Source: Ectocarpus siliculosus (lineage: Eukaryota; Sar; Phaeophyceae; Ectocarpales; Ectocarpaceae). Taken from it: DNA of 43,913 bases. A program made the position numbers and the translations under genes. The stretch covers positions 3,136,081 to 3,179,993 of the forward strand of contig FN649734.1 in the NCBI GenBank assembly GCA_000310025.1. Direction: 5' to 3'. This document shows, piece by piece, positions 1 through 23,094 of the stretch (the first letter of the stretch is position 1; each line of letters starts with the position of its first letter). A model generated the notes under the pieces. That model did no database searches. It was not told where the DNA came from and saw nothing but the letters and a program-made list of their open reading frames with translations.

Positions 1-1333
1 TCCTCCTCGTCCATCCGCATCTCTTCCGCCGCCTCTTCCTCCGTTTGTTTCCTAAACAAGTTGTTGTTGTTGTTGTTGGTGGTGGCGCATGTGGCGGATG
101 GTGTTGCTGTTGCCCTCAGACGGACTCACAGATGCATACATACCCCCCTCCCAAAAGGACCCTACCTAGCGCGCGTGTAGAGACAAACAAACTACGAACA
201 CTTCTCTCCGCTGTACGGGTACACATCATCTACACGGCACCCGGGAAAAGTCGTCGCCGACACCACCGACAAACTCACGGACAACAACCCAGTGCATAAG
301 ACTCAAAACGAGCCCAGTATCCAGCGCGTTTTCTCCCACTTACAAAAGAGACTTCAAAATACATCCTCTCCGACTGTGAATATACCTCGAACGGGTAGAG
401 TATGTTTTCTTAGAAAAAAGAACAAAAACAAAACACGAAACGAAACCCAACTCGCCGCACACCTGACAGCTTCTTCCTGAGCCTTCTTCTTCTTGAGTAG
501 CACCCGATGGGTCACGCGGAGGTTGGCCAGCCGCTTGACGTCGTTCTCGCTGAGCTTGCCCGCGGCGTCTAGCACCTCCATTCTTTGCACCTGTTTTTTT
601 CGGGGTCCGTGTCTTAGAAAATGCGCTATGCATACACACACGTATGCAGGAAGAAGACTCGGCTCGTCCTCTATTTCTTTGAGACTTGCGCTGGTATACC
701 ATCGTCCTTTGCACCTGGTTTTCCGGGGTCCTCGTTCTAGAGCGAAGAAAACGATACCACACGCGAAGGGGGTGGGTGGCTCTCCTCTACTTGGCTGATT
801 GAAAGGGGTGTGCTTGTAAGTGTTTCTTGACTCAAAAAGGGCTGGGACAAAGCTTAGCCATGATGAGGTCGGACCCGGGAGGCCACTGCTGTCATGCGAG
901 AGAAAGGGATAGAAACCAAGTCCCGAGAAACAGGAGAAAGCAAGTCTCGGGGCTCTGCTTCTTGCTCCCAAGGCTAAACACAACGCGGCATTCACTCGCT
1001 ACGTGTTGTACGCATCTCATGAACAGACACATAGCCATCGTGGTGCCCGGCAATAGAAGCCCAGGGATGAATCTCTCCGACAAATACATAGCAGACGTGG
1101 AGCTTGGGAATATACAGCCCGGTGACGAATCTCTCCTTATATGTCTCCCCCCTCCTACCCATCCCTCTCACCTCCTCAACCATGAGATCCGGGTTCCGAA
1201 CCATCGCCGAGAACTCCCGGACCTTCTTCCTCTCCTTCTTGTTCTTCTGAACCTCCTTCTTGCGCTGCAGCTTCCGGTAGGCATCCGTCGGGTTCATCTC
1301 CCGACGCCCGCTCCGGGTCGTCGTGCGCGCCAT
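1..1333 (-). CDS. WBP11: WBP11-like splicing factor, 5' part (partial)
   Basis: The first three exons of a minus-strand gene are visible; the rest lies beyond the left edge. Exon 1 is 1172-1333 (54 codons, ATG at 1333 in a good AAGATGG context), exon 2 is 463-590, and exon 3 begins at 51 and is cut at 1. Junctions are GT-AG and phases fit (phase 0, then phase 2). The start carries the motif MNPTDAYRK followed by a very basic stretch (KKEVQKNKKERKK). Exon 2 gives QRMEVLDAAGKLSE and a KKKKAQEEA run, and exon 3 is acidic (TEEEAAEEM). This order matches the N-terminus of WW-domain-binding protein 11 (Npw38BP/SNP70), a nuclear pre-mRNA splicing factor. The Pro-rich WW-binding motifs expected further on are outside the window. 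Recognition is by motif memory, not alignment. Intron 1 is 591-1171 and intron 2 is 52-462; the latter contains a short TTG tract near 60-78. Confidence 0.82.
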
Positions 1334-1369
1334 CTTGGTGTTGCTGTTGTAGCCCTCGTCCTTATCGTC

Positions 1370-1426
1370 CTTGTTGTTGTTGTTGTTGTTGTTGTTGGTG
1401 GTGGTGGTGTCGCTGCTGCTGCTGCT
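1370..1426. repeat. (TTG)n / (CTG)n microsatellite
   Basis: A TTG tract at 1370-1397 grades into GGT and then CTG triplets. It lies immediately upstream of the WBP11 start codon, in the presumed 5' UTR or promoter. Confidence 0.8.
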
Positions 1427-4221
1427 GTGCAGCGCTCTCCGGGATCACTGCCTGCCCGAACAAGGTACGCACGCGCGTGCCCCCGGCGACGGGGTGCGTG
1501 TAAGTGCGATCGTGCGTGTCCCTTCAAAACTTCAGCTTCAAGCGGGGATCCATTCCCCAAAAACAAGCAACGAGCTTCTCGTGTGTGTGACGTCGCTCGC
1601 AGGGTCAATACAACTACGCCATGGCAGTGTCTCCGCTGAACGCCTCTTCTGACACGGGCTTCCGCAGAACATGCGAACAAGAGCGTCAATACGATCGCAA
1701 ATAGATACGAGCGACACGATATTATGTGGAAAACCCACACAATTAGCCGGGATTCGAACTCGCAACGAAGCCTAAGAAGGGCACACGATCATTTACAATA
1801 CTTTCCATCACGGGGGTGACGGCGAGATGAGGGGTGACGGCTAGATGAGGGGTTGCTGTTTTTTTTAAGGTATACAGTAATCGTCTTGGTGTCGTCCCAA
1901 GTAGAACGTCAAGTAATGTCCGCCGTCTTCACAAAGAGGGAAAAGGAAATAGTTGCGTCAAGCCTCCCGACGGTCATGCAAGACGACATGCCCGAACATC
2001 ATCCTGTCGGTTCATGGCGCCCAGTCAATATACCTCTCGGTGACATCTGTCATACCAGCCGTGCTGGGGGACGGGTAACGACTTTTGCGGCAGGCAGCCG
2101 TTCACAAAGCTCTACCGCCAACACTGCTGTCGCTGCAGCCGTAGACTACACCGGGGTTGGGGGGGGAAACGCAACCTTGCACACGCTTCGACGGATGGAT
2201 TGGATCATCCTCAACGAGGAAGCCGGCATCATTACATCCATTCGCCGTCGAGTGCGCCGCGTGTTAACATGACCATGACCACCGCAGCCACGGACGCACC
2301 GCAGACCCTCCGAGCGTTCCCAGTCCCTCCCTCCCTCCGTCCCGACTTTCAACCATCTGAGGCCGAGAACATGTCCTCGACGGCCACCACTGCCGTAGCA
2401 CCCACAGCCCCCACAACTCCTCTACAGCCGCCGCAGCCCACGACAATTTGGATGTCCGTCTACCGTTGGCCGAGACCACTCACCACAACCCGCGTGGCAA
2501 CAAGAATCGCAACGCAAAGAACGCGTTTCCACCGCGTCCAAACCCGCAGGGTCGTCGCGCGGGGGTGTCGTCCTTCATTGCCACCACAACAAGAGTGAGG
2601 GTATCTTTCGCGCCCCACAACATAGTGCGCGGATGAAACGACTGCTGTGCGCCGCATCCAGACAAAAAAAACCCCGTAATAATACCACACCCGATGGCAA
2701 AACCTTTGTTACCGGTCAACATGAGTGACGACACAAAACAAAAACCGCGTGTTTGTGTCGAACACGCTACCCGACACACGGTGCGCTGTATTTAATACTA
2801 TTATAGCTCTTTTTGGATTTGCTTGGAAAAATACCTTTGACGAAAACTCCGGAACAAGCACCTTTGCTTGATTTTACTGCGATGTTCTCGTGCGTCACAA
2901 GCATGTTTCTCGCCAAGGAACACTTCTGCCCGACGGGGTCCGCATTCGATGTCGGCAAGAGCGCCTCAGAGAGAGGCAAAGCTGTAGATCATGGGTTCAT
3001 TGAGCGAAGCTCCCTGATGGTACACGCAGGTTAGACACAAATAAAGAGGCACCGGGTGTTCAATCAAGCATCCGATAATCCTCACAAAATTAGGGCACTG
3101 CTGCCGGGTGCGTTAGCAAAAGACTCTACACACGCGCGATCGTCAATTGCTCTTTTTCCCTGCTCACCTCCTGCGAGGCACTGCTGCTGCTGTCAAACCC
3201 TGCGAGAGTCCACGCAAACAGGAAGGACCCTTCGCGTGGGTCGGTTTCCGAGTAGCCGATATCGGAGACGAGATGCTTCTACCACAGGTGCAGCTAGGCT
3301 CCAATCATCCCCAGGGAGCCGCGTATCCTTGCCGGGCCACCCGAACAAGAGGCACAATCTGTCTCTCTAGATCTCTCTGCTCTGGTCTTGCGAACTCGCG
3401 CCCTCGATCGAGCATACCGCCGGGGAGCCCGTGGATGCAAAATATCGAAATATTTGGGTACACTACAATATCGTACGCGGGTCCCCGGACTTTCTCCGCG
3501 GTGCATCTGGAATCGCGCAGACAGAGCTTCAGACAGAGCTTCTTCGGTACTGCTTTATCCTCCGTGCGTGTGGGCAGGAAGAGAGAGAAAGAGGTGCAAC
3601 CAGGTGCGAATACACCGTATGGTGGGAAAAAATAGGACTAGTTGCACTGGTGTGGGGATGCAGTTCGCCCGGTGTATTTTGCAAAGGTCCACTTCCGTTT
3701 TTTGATTGGAACACGCAAGTCTCTGTTTTGTGTGCGTGGCGTGCGCGTACGGGCGGCGGCCAGCGGCTGTTGCGACGAGAGGAGACAGAACAAACGACCC
3801 CTCACACCCTACCTTCTTTTGCAAACACCGTCGGGAGAAAAAGGCGAGCCGTCCGAACACATCGGTGAAAGTTGGCAGCAACGACATGGTTGGCATTTTC
3901 GCACAAGGCAATAACCTTCCTCGACCGCAAAATTATGTTCAAGCAATGTTTGATATTTACTGCTGATTTAGTACCATGTCTGCTGTGCGAGGTGCGAATG
4001 AGCTGTGTGCGGGGAATTATCCTTGATCCCCTTGTTGTGGAAACGATGTAGCAGCAGCAACAGCAGCTTTGCACTCAAGTCGCAATGCTTCGTTTTCCGT
4101 GGCAAGTAGGAGTGTGTTCTCCCCCATCCCCCATCCCCACCGCCTTTGCCGTCACGGGTAACAGCTGCGGCGGTGGAACTTCTTTCTCAACACTGCTGCC
4201 GTAAGCAGTGAAGTAGGTCGC

Positions 4222-4440
4222 TTCAGACGCCATATGTACTATAACCCCCGGCCCGATTTTTAACCCTGCATCACAAATAGTGGCGGTGTTTGGGGATGGC
4301 GGTGTTGGAAGCGTTTCGTCGAGAGCTTTCCGAAAACACAACATTTGATTTTGGCATCCGCTTGGTCGTGGAGCAAAATATGCTGCTGTAATATTTAGTC
4401 GAGCTTTGCCGAATCGCTCCAAAGGGGGTGTGGTGTCTTC
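4222..4440. mobile_element. Decayed copy of the TA-flanked inverted-repeat MITE
   Basis: This segment resembles the intact elements at 5606-5822 and 36473-36690. The right end (around 4395-4440) reads, in reverse complement, as a CACACCCCCT block then CGATT then CAAAGCTCGA, the same order as the intact terminal repeat. The interior keeps GTCGAGAGCTTTCCG (4318-4332). The left terminal repeat is badly eroded, keeping only the CCCGATTTTTAA part, and no target duplication can be read. It lies 430-650 bp upstream of the SEC23 start. Confidence 0.5.
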
Positions 4441-4864
4441 GGCAATCTACCACGGACGGCCCGCCTCTCGCGCTCTCTTTTCTCACGTCAACCGCTCGGT
4501 TTTGCGCTGGCGCTCAAAAAACAATCGCGCTCGTTCGTTGCACTCATTTAGTCGGGTCGAGGGTGGTCAGCAAGCCCGGAGTCTGGGAGAGCCGGAAGAA
4601 CCCAAAAGGCGGCAGCAGCAGCATCACCGACGCCGCAGGGCGGTTGTATCAGCTTGCTTACTAAGGCCGGGTGTTCCAGCCGCAGCAAGAGTTGGAGGGA
4701 AGGAAGCAGGTGGAAAGCCAGCGTCAGCCGGGCAGATCGCAACACAAGACGCCCAAAAGCCCAAAAGAGGGGGAGAGAAAACTGTTTTGGAGGGCGCAGG
4801 CAACCCCACCCCTTTCTCGAGGGAGAACCTACATATCTCTCTGCCTGCCGTTTCGTTTCGATAG

Positions 4865-16450
<11,586 letters not shown>

Positions 16451-19400
16451 GTTTGAGTCTTGATGGAGCACCCCATGAAGCTATCCACCTAGTCGTAGAT
16501 TTGACAAGACTCGGGCGCGCGCGCGTGCTGGGTGTGTGTGTGTGTGTGTGCAAATCTGCGGGGCTCCTTTTTGAGCACGACGGATAGTCACACTTGCTTG
16601 CGTGTGGCGGTTTCTCACGTGCGAGCATAGTCCACTTGTTTCGCGTCAGCGGCCGGCCGTCTTTCTGAGGGCGAGGTTACGCGTTCGTATTTTCTGCTCC
16701 ATTGTTTGTGCGTGACAACGAAAACAGTGTCTTTCCTCTCTCTCAATCACTGTCGATCAAAGGCTGCCTTTTTTTTTCTCTCTTTTCTCGAGTGAGCACG
16801 ATCGATGCGTGTCTACCATACGTCTGCTTTCTCTACTATTATTACAAGCTTTTTCCTTGGGTGTTTGTGTTGATGAGCAAGGAGATGAGAAGATGAGCTC
16901 ACGCGTGTCCAACTTAATTGGCCGGGAAGTCGGGCTTTGTGTTGGATTTTTTTTTTTTTTTGTGAAACCGTCCTCTCTGCGTGCGCGGGTGCGAGGTTTT
17001 CGTTTATAATGTAAACGGGGGGAAGGAACAGCAACACCCCCTGTGGCCAGCTGTGTCCGCTACCGCTATCTTGTCTGTACAGTAGATGCTTGGGGAAGGA
17101 AGCACGGCGATCAGCTACATGGTTTTGGTATGCTTCGGTCGTGATGTGTGTCCGCGAGAATAACCGCGCAATCCCTCGCCGCTGGAGAATCCCCAACATT
17201 ACGCTCGCGAAGGAGAGGATATGTGAGCGAACGATCTAGGGTGTCCGAAGAGACAAGACAGAGCCCTCAAAATCGTGTGACAGCATGATGATGAGTGTTT
17301 GCGTATGTATCACGCGTGAGATATCTTTGATTTTTTCCTCCGTCGGGGATCAACGGCCCCTTAGTCTATGTATTGCCGGGCTATTCTTTTGTCCACTGGG
17401 TTCCCCTGAAACGTGCCTCGATGTGGCATGACAATCGCGACCCCGAGCCCACCGGGGGCGCAACGTTCTTTGCCATCTCGGCATAATAAATAAATATTTG
17501 CAACCTCTTGTTGTGTTGCTGCAATTTTCATTTTTTGCGGATGGATGATGAACGTCAGAGAGGACAGTATTGATACATCAGACAAAGGAGAGTACGTACG
17601 CCTCTTACTAATAGCTCTCTTCCTTCCTCTCAAGCATCACCTTCGGTGTCACGGGTAAAATCAACGTTGGTCGGACAAAAATGTAGCTGACTCTTTCGGA
17701 CGAAAGGATGGATGGCTCAATGAACACTACTTTACTTGCCCTGAATGAAAATCCTTTGCGCCGAAAAATGAACGTCCTTCGTTTTCGCTGAATAATCCGT
17801 CTTTCTTGCGATCTTTCTCCAAAAACTGGAGAAAGCTTTATCACGCGGTCGGTCGTGTCCATGCAATTTTCCTGCGTAGATGGATGGCGGCGTCAATAAC
17901 AACAACAACAGCGAAAGACAAAAAAAACACGGGGGGACCGTAGCAATGAATGAACCGTTGAGAATTCGTAAACTCTCCGTGTTTCGGATCGATGATGTTA
18001 TTATTGTTCAGCGGCATGATCATCATAATTGATGGGATACATGATGATGGTAATATCGGATATTCACGCATGTTTATGTATCTGTTCGCCAGGGCATCGC
18101 CCGCGGCGGATAAACGATCGGACACGCATCATTGGCGTGCTTGCTCTCTCAGGTTCTTCTCCGCCAGAAATGTAGGCTGCCCTGTAAAAATGTGGACTTA
18201 TACCGTTTTCACTTACTACAACAACAGACCCGGGACGACGGTAAACTACAGGCCTGTTCGGTCGTTGATACGCAGCCAAAAATCTGCATCTTGTCGACTA
18301 ACGACTACTCTTCCGTCGTGTGGGTCTACCTTGTGTGCCAGACTACGGACCACTACTACAGAGGAAGAACTCCGTTGTGAGTAGCGGTCACCGGCGATCA
18401 TCGTCTACTTTTCTTACTGGTGTTCGGTAGCGTCGCTCACATGCACCATGAATGACCTCTCCCGCCCCGGGCCTTTTTTACCGCCCGCGGTATTTTTATA
18501 TGTGTGTGAATTTATTATTCCATAATTTCCCGCATACCTCACCGCCGAATCTCGCCTCACCGCCGAATCCCGCCATGCCGCCGCCGCGCCCACACCTAGT
18601 CTCTTCCTCTTCCTCTTTTTTCAACATAATAATATTGGTACTACAATAAAACTACTACAGCTGTGTCAACAATGTAGTTTAATGTAATTCGCGCTCGGCC
18701 AGATGGTCCCGCCGTGTGTACACTCACTCGAACAGACAGCGAGACATCCAACTTTAGACACGCTCGCTGGAAATACAAAGGAAGTACGATGCATGTGCCC
18801 GACAAGAAGAAAGAAAAAAAGCGGTGAATTGCGCGGGACCTCCGACAACAGGGGGAGGGTCTCACATCGCGGATGACATCGCGACTCTACCGCACGCTGC
18901 TGCTTGCTGTATAGAGACTGTTGCAGACCCACCCCGTTCCGAAAGTCAGTGTAGTGCAGAAGGTCTCGCATCCCATGGATGATAAGTTTCAGAATCCCTT
19001 CTCGCGGCTGGTGCTTGTCACGGTTTGTTTTGGTGCCTCTTTGATATAAATTTCCTGGAAACTTTCCACGCGGTCGCGACACCACAATAAAATAAATCGC
19101 CGTCCTCTCCTGGATCAATTTACGGCTTGTTCCTCCGCTCTCTCACAAAACACGGGCACACAAACCGCTCTGCGTTCCCCGCGGACGCCACAGCAGCAGA
19201 GGTTGGTGGAGCGACCACACGGCCTTGGGAAGGAAGGAAGCCTTCCACACGCAACCCTCCTGCTGACATACATCAACAGAGAGAGGAGGAACTTCGACAA
19301 GAAGGAGCCTCTCCCCTCCCTCTCCGCGCACGGGCAACAGCAGCCGCAGGTCTGCAAGGTAGGTACAGAGTTCTTGCCTGCAGCTGCTGCTGTGTTGCTA

Positions 19401-20848
19401 GTTGAACCCTTCTCGTCCGGCGTTGTAATGTTTATGCCAAATCAACCGCCAGCGCACCTGCGGGCAATACATATATCGCAACGCCGCTCCCCGTAGAAGG
19501 AGCGCGTTGTTGCTGCTGAGCAGAGGCTTCCTGCGATTGGGATCCCAAGGACCGATTTGGAACGTCCACTACAAACAGACTGCCGGTTTGTCCGGGTGCG
19601 GTTGCCGCCGCCGCCGTCGTGTGCAGGCTACATATTGTATATACCACCGCGGAGCGTTCCGTGCGCAAACCGAGAAATATCCATCTATCACCGCCGCACC
19701 CTCGTCGCCGTTGTGTTTGCAAGGAAGCCGCCACAAAGCAGAGCTCAGCATCGCAGACAACCAACAACAGAGAGGGTTTGCTCCGATTGCGCTACAGCAG
19801 TACGATATGCCGGCAGCGCGCAACTACCCGAGGCAAATCGTCGGGTTGTATCCAAAGTTGATGTTTATCCATGGGTTCAGAGGTGTTCACACACACACCC
19901 TGTCGGGATTGGAGCTGCTGCGCGACAACAAGTGAACAATTGTGGCGTGTCTCGCTCTTGCGATTTTTTGCTATTGTATTCATTCATCGTTGGTTGTGAA
20001 CCTTTCGCAACCGGGGGAGAGCCGCTGATGGTGCCGCCAACAACATTCAATCAATTTGACATGATGAGAACGAGCATGCATGCATGTGTAGCCCTTCTCG
20101 AAGAAAGTGAAAACTACGCATGACACGGCCGTGTGTGTGTGTGATGTACCCTTGCCGCAGAAGAAGTTCGCTTTTCTGAACGCACTTCTTCCACGTACTA
20201 CGGGGAATGACGACCCGCTCTTGATACGCGCCGATGGACGGGTCCGTGGACACGTCCACGGGCTTTGTCCCGAAGGGACACATTCATTCAAGGGGACACA
20301 AATGTATTCGCTTGGAGAGGACGTACTTACCATATATATGTACATGACATGACAATTCGGGTGACGACGACCTGTCTGTCTGTGTGTCTCGGCCGGTCGG
20401 TCTGTACCGGGGCGGGGGAGGGAGTGTTAGCACTTACATGTAAGAAGAAGTTATCTCCGGCTGCAGCAGGTATTCATAAAACCAAAACATTCGCGAGGTT
20501 TCGTCATCGTCCAGAACGGTGCGAAGCTCGGAACATTTTGCTGGGTTTGATTGGATGACGCGTCTCCATACCGGCGGTCACTCTCTCTCCTACTCGAGGT
20601 AAATGTAGCTCCCACCCGTTCGAGTACAAATACCCCGTTTGTTTCAAGGGAACCATGTGTAGTGTGTGCGCAGTGTGCGTTCGTGTGTGTTTTGCAGTGA
20701 CGCGCCAGCCGGAACAGAATCACCTAAAAAGTACTAGTCTATGCAAACCTCCCCCGTTGATCATGATCGTGAAGAAAAGCTGAAGCTTTGTTGCTCGTGG
20801 CCACGAACGAGCAGCCTACGGTGGTGCATTATTAGAGATCACAACTCA

Positions 20849-20850
20849 GC

Positions 20851-20882
<32 letters not shown>

Positions 20883-20883
20883 C
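20849..20883. repeat. (CAA)n microsatellite
   Basis: About twelve CAA triplets in the spacer between SEC23 and the gene starting at 23095. Confidence 0.95.
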
Positions 20884-22654
20884 TCAATGAGTATTTTATT
20901 GTCCCCCTTTCTTTACAAAATAATTGTTGGCTTCTTCATGCTGTGCAGTTTGTTTACTGGAGGCAAAGAAAGAAGGTCGTACAAAGGCAGCGGCTGACTG
21001 CGAGAGGCAGCTAGAAACTAATGACGTCGCATGTGACACGTGCGTATGGCGTGTGTGCGTGCAAATTGTGTATGGTATGCATGTTCTTTTCGGTCCCGTC
21101 ATTTCTCAGGCACCAATGGACACACTTTCGGCGATTATTTAGCGAGTATTTTTTCACCAGCCGGAAGCACAGGAGGTCATGGGCATTTCTGTCCGGATTT
21201 GGGTAGATCCGACTCTTTTATTCTTATATCGAAATGTGATTTCGAGATCTGATTTCTTCGTTAAGACCGACCCTTATTTCACCGACGACGCCTTTCTCGG
21301 ACAAAAGGTGACGCTATGGATTCATTGCTAATCTATCTTAGACTTCTTTCTGTAGATAGATGTCATATTCAGAAAAAAAAAGAAGTGGGTACTACTCGAA
21401 ACAATTGCTTTGCGGATGTATACAACAACTCTTCTTCCTCACAGAGGGCCGAACCGCTCAGAATCTCATTCCGAAGTCTGTACAGCATGATGATGAGCAC
21501 CAAAGCCCATCATCATCATGATGGCCCATCATGCACAACACGAATTTTTTTTTGTAGCGGGCTTTCAGGTAGGTGTCTTCGCCCCACACACCGCCGCGGC
21601 GCACACGGCCTCAACAGGTTGCCCGATTTTGTCCTAAATTCCGGTGGGTATTGCAATACTCCGGAGTATTTTGTGCATGCATGCATGCATATGCATGTAA
21701 CGACCTTTGTCGGGTTGAATGCACGTTCGTCCGAAAAATGTGGCAGCCACTTTCGTCCGTTTTTTCATTTGAATGTTGATCTTCCTCCCGTCACCGCACC
21801 CGCAAGGGGGAACTTTGAATGACTGTAACGTTTCGGACGTAGGGTGACGTAACAATACCGAACAAAACAGACAGTACAATATACTTGAAATACAGGGGGG
21901 TTCCGCTGACGCTTAAATATTCGTTGCAAATCTGTCTATCGTAGACAGATAGAGATGGAATCGTTGTGTTATATTAGGAAGAAGGAAAAAAAAGTGGGTT
22001 TAGACTAGCAAGGGAGAAATAAATACTTCCTCAAAATAAAGGGCACACCCACTTGCACCCGCAGAATTTTCGGACGAAAGGTTGGGCATACCCACTTTTT
22101 CCATTCCCTGGTTTGGAGGGGGGAGGGGCAACGAAAGAAGCACAGCGTGTAACAAAGCAATGCTTCTTCTATCATATTTATGAGTGAAAACCTACCACAT
22201 GTTTCGTTTGTCCATACAATCCCATTTTTTTAATAGTAGCGACCGCTCGCAGTTCTCCTCTTCCTCCCGGTCTCGCCTACCGATGATCCGGGGTCACAAC
22301 AACAGACGAGTTTGATCCATCCGCGATGCATGCCCTTGTTGTCTTCGTCTTTCTTTCGTTTTCTTTTCGCCTCTGAGGGTTCATTCAGCATTTAACCCAT
22401 TTTCATTAATTGTCCCTTCCTAATAAATAAAGTGCCTTACATTTAAGAGACACAAACAGCACTTACTTGAAAAATATCAATTCGGGAAGCAGCCGTAGCA
22501 CACGGCAATATATTATTTATCCCTTCCCCTGTGCCTTACATTTTTGATACTCTCACGAACGAGGCGTTCCATAGTGAGTGATGTGTTCGCGGGCATTTCA
22601 GTAATTACTAGGCGGTGCGGCGTCTTCCGGACCCAACCCTCGTGCCCCGCGTTT

Positions 22655-22677
22655 CACACGCACACACACACACACAC
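22655..22677. repeat. (CA)n microsatellite
   Basis: About eleven CA dinucleotides, with one CG interruption near the left end, in intergenic sequence. Confidence 0.9.
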
Positions 22678-22910
22678 GGGGTTGGCGAAGGGTGATGATG
22701 CGGCAGCACTGCAGCTGTGAGCTTGAGCCCAAATCAATCGTGGCCAAGTTTTTTGCGGTTGCGTCTCTTTGCTTTCATTGGCACGAGCCGCGACCTCGAG
22801 GGGGTCAGAAAAATAATCAATCAATCGTGTTTCGTCGAAGAGCCGGCAAATATGGACCGCCTACGCAGGGATTGTAAGAGTATCTAGAAAAATAATAGGG
22901 AGGGAGCGCG

Positions 22911-22938
22911 CAGACCCTATCCCTAACCCTACCCCTAA
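22911..22938. repeat. Interstitial telomere-like repeat
   Basis: CCCTATCCCTAACCCTACCC-type units, about four, lying roughly 160 bp upstream of the gene that starts at 23095. Confidence 0.6.
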
Positions 22939-23094
22939 TATCGCCTCGGTTTAAAAAAAAACGTTGGACGCCATCTGATCTCTCCTCGAACTTCCCCCTT
23001 CCCCTCTCCCCCCCAGCTGTTTACCGGACGCACACACACCGCCTGCAGAGGCCAGAAAATTTTGCGACCACAAACAGCCGTCAGGGGGGAAACC

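Larger units (their letters stand above)
16505..23094. other. Spacer downstream of SEC23, no gene recognised
   Basis: About 6.6 kb without an exon chain I can support. It holds a GT tract at 16533-16550, poly-T runs, a (CAA)n tract at 20849-20883, a short GCAT palindromic run at 21674-21700, a (CA)n tract at 22655-22677 and a telomere-like tract at 22911-22938. The stretch 19140-19360 is more GC-rich and ends in a donor-like AAGGTAGGT, but no homologous motif or partner exon was found. Confidence 0.6.

Noticed and set aside
1741-1775. tRNA-like T-arm on the minus strand (GAGTTCGAATCCCGGC)
   Set aside because: Only the T-loop is convincing. There is no matching acceptor stem, no D-arm and no good five-base anticodon stem upstream, so a real tRNA is not supported.
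1853-2636. Possible coding segment between WBP11 and SEC23
   Set aside because: Three overlapping frames are open but none has family motifs, splice-consistent extension or a clear coding signature.
19140-19360. GC-rich block with a donor-like AAGGTAGGT
   Set aside because: No homologous motif in any frame and no partner exon with matching phase on either side.
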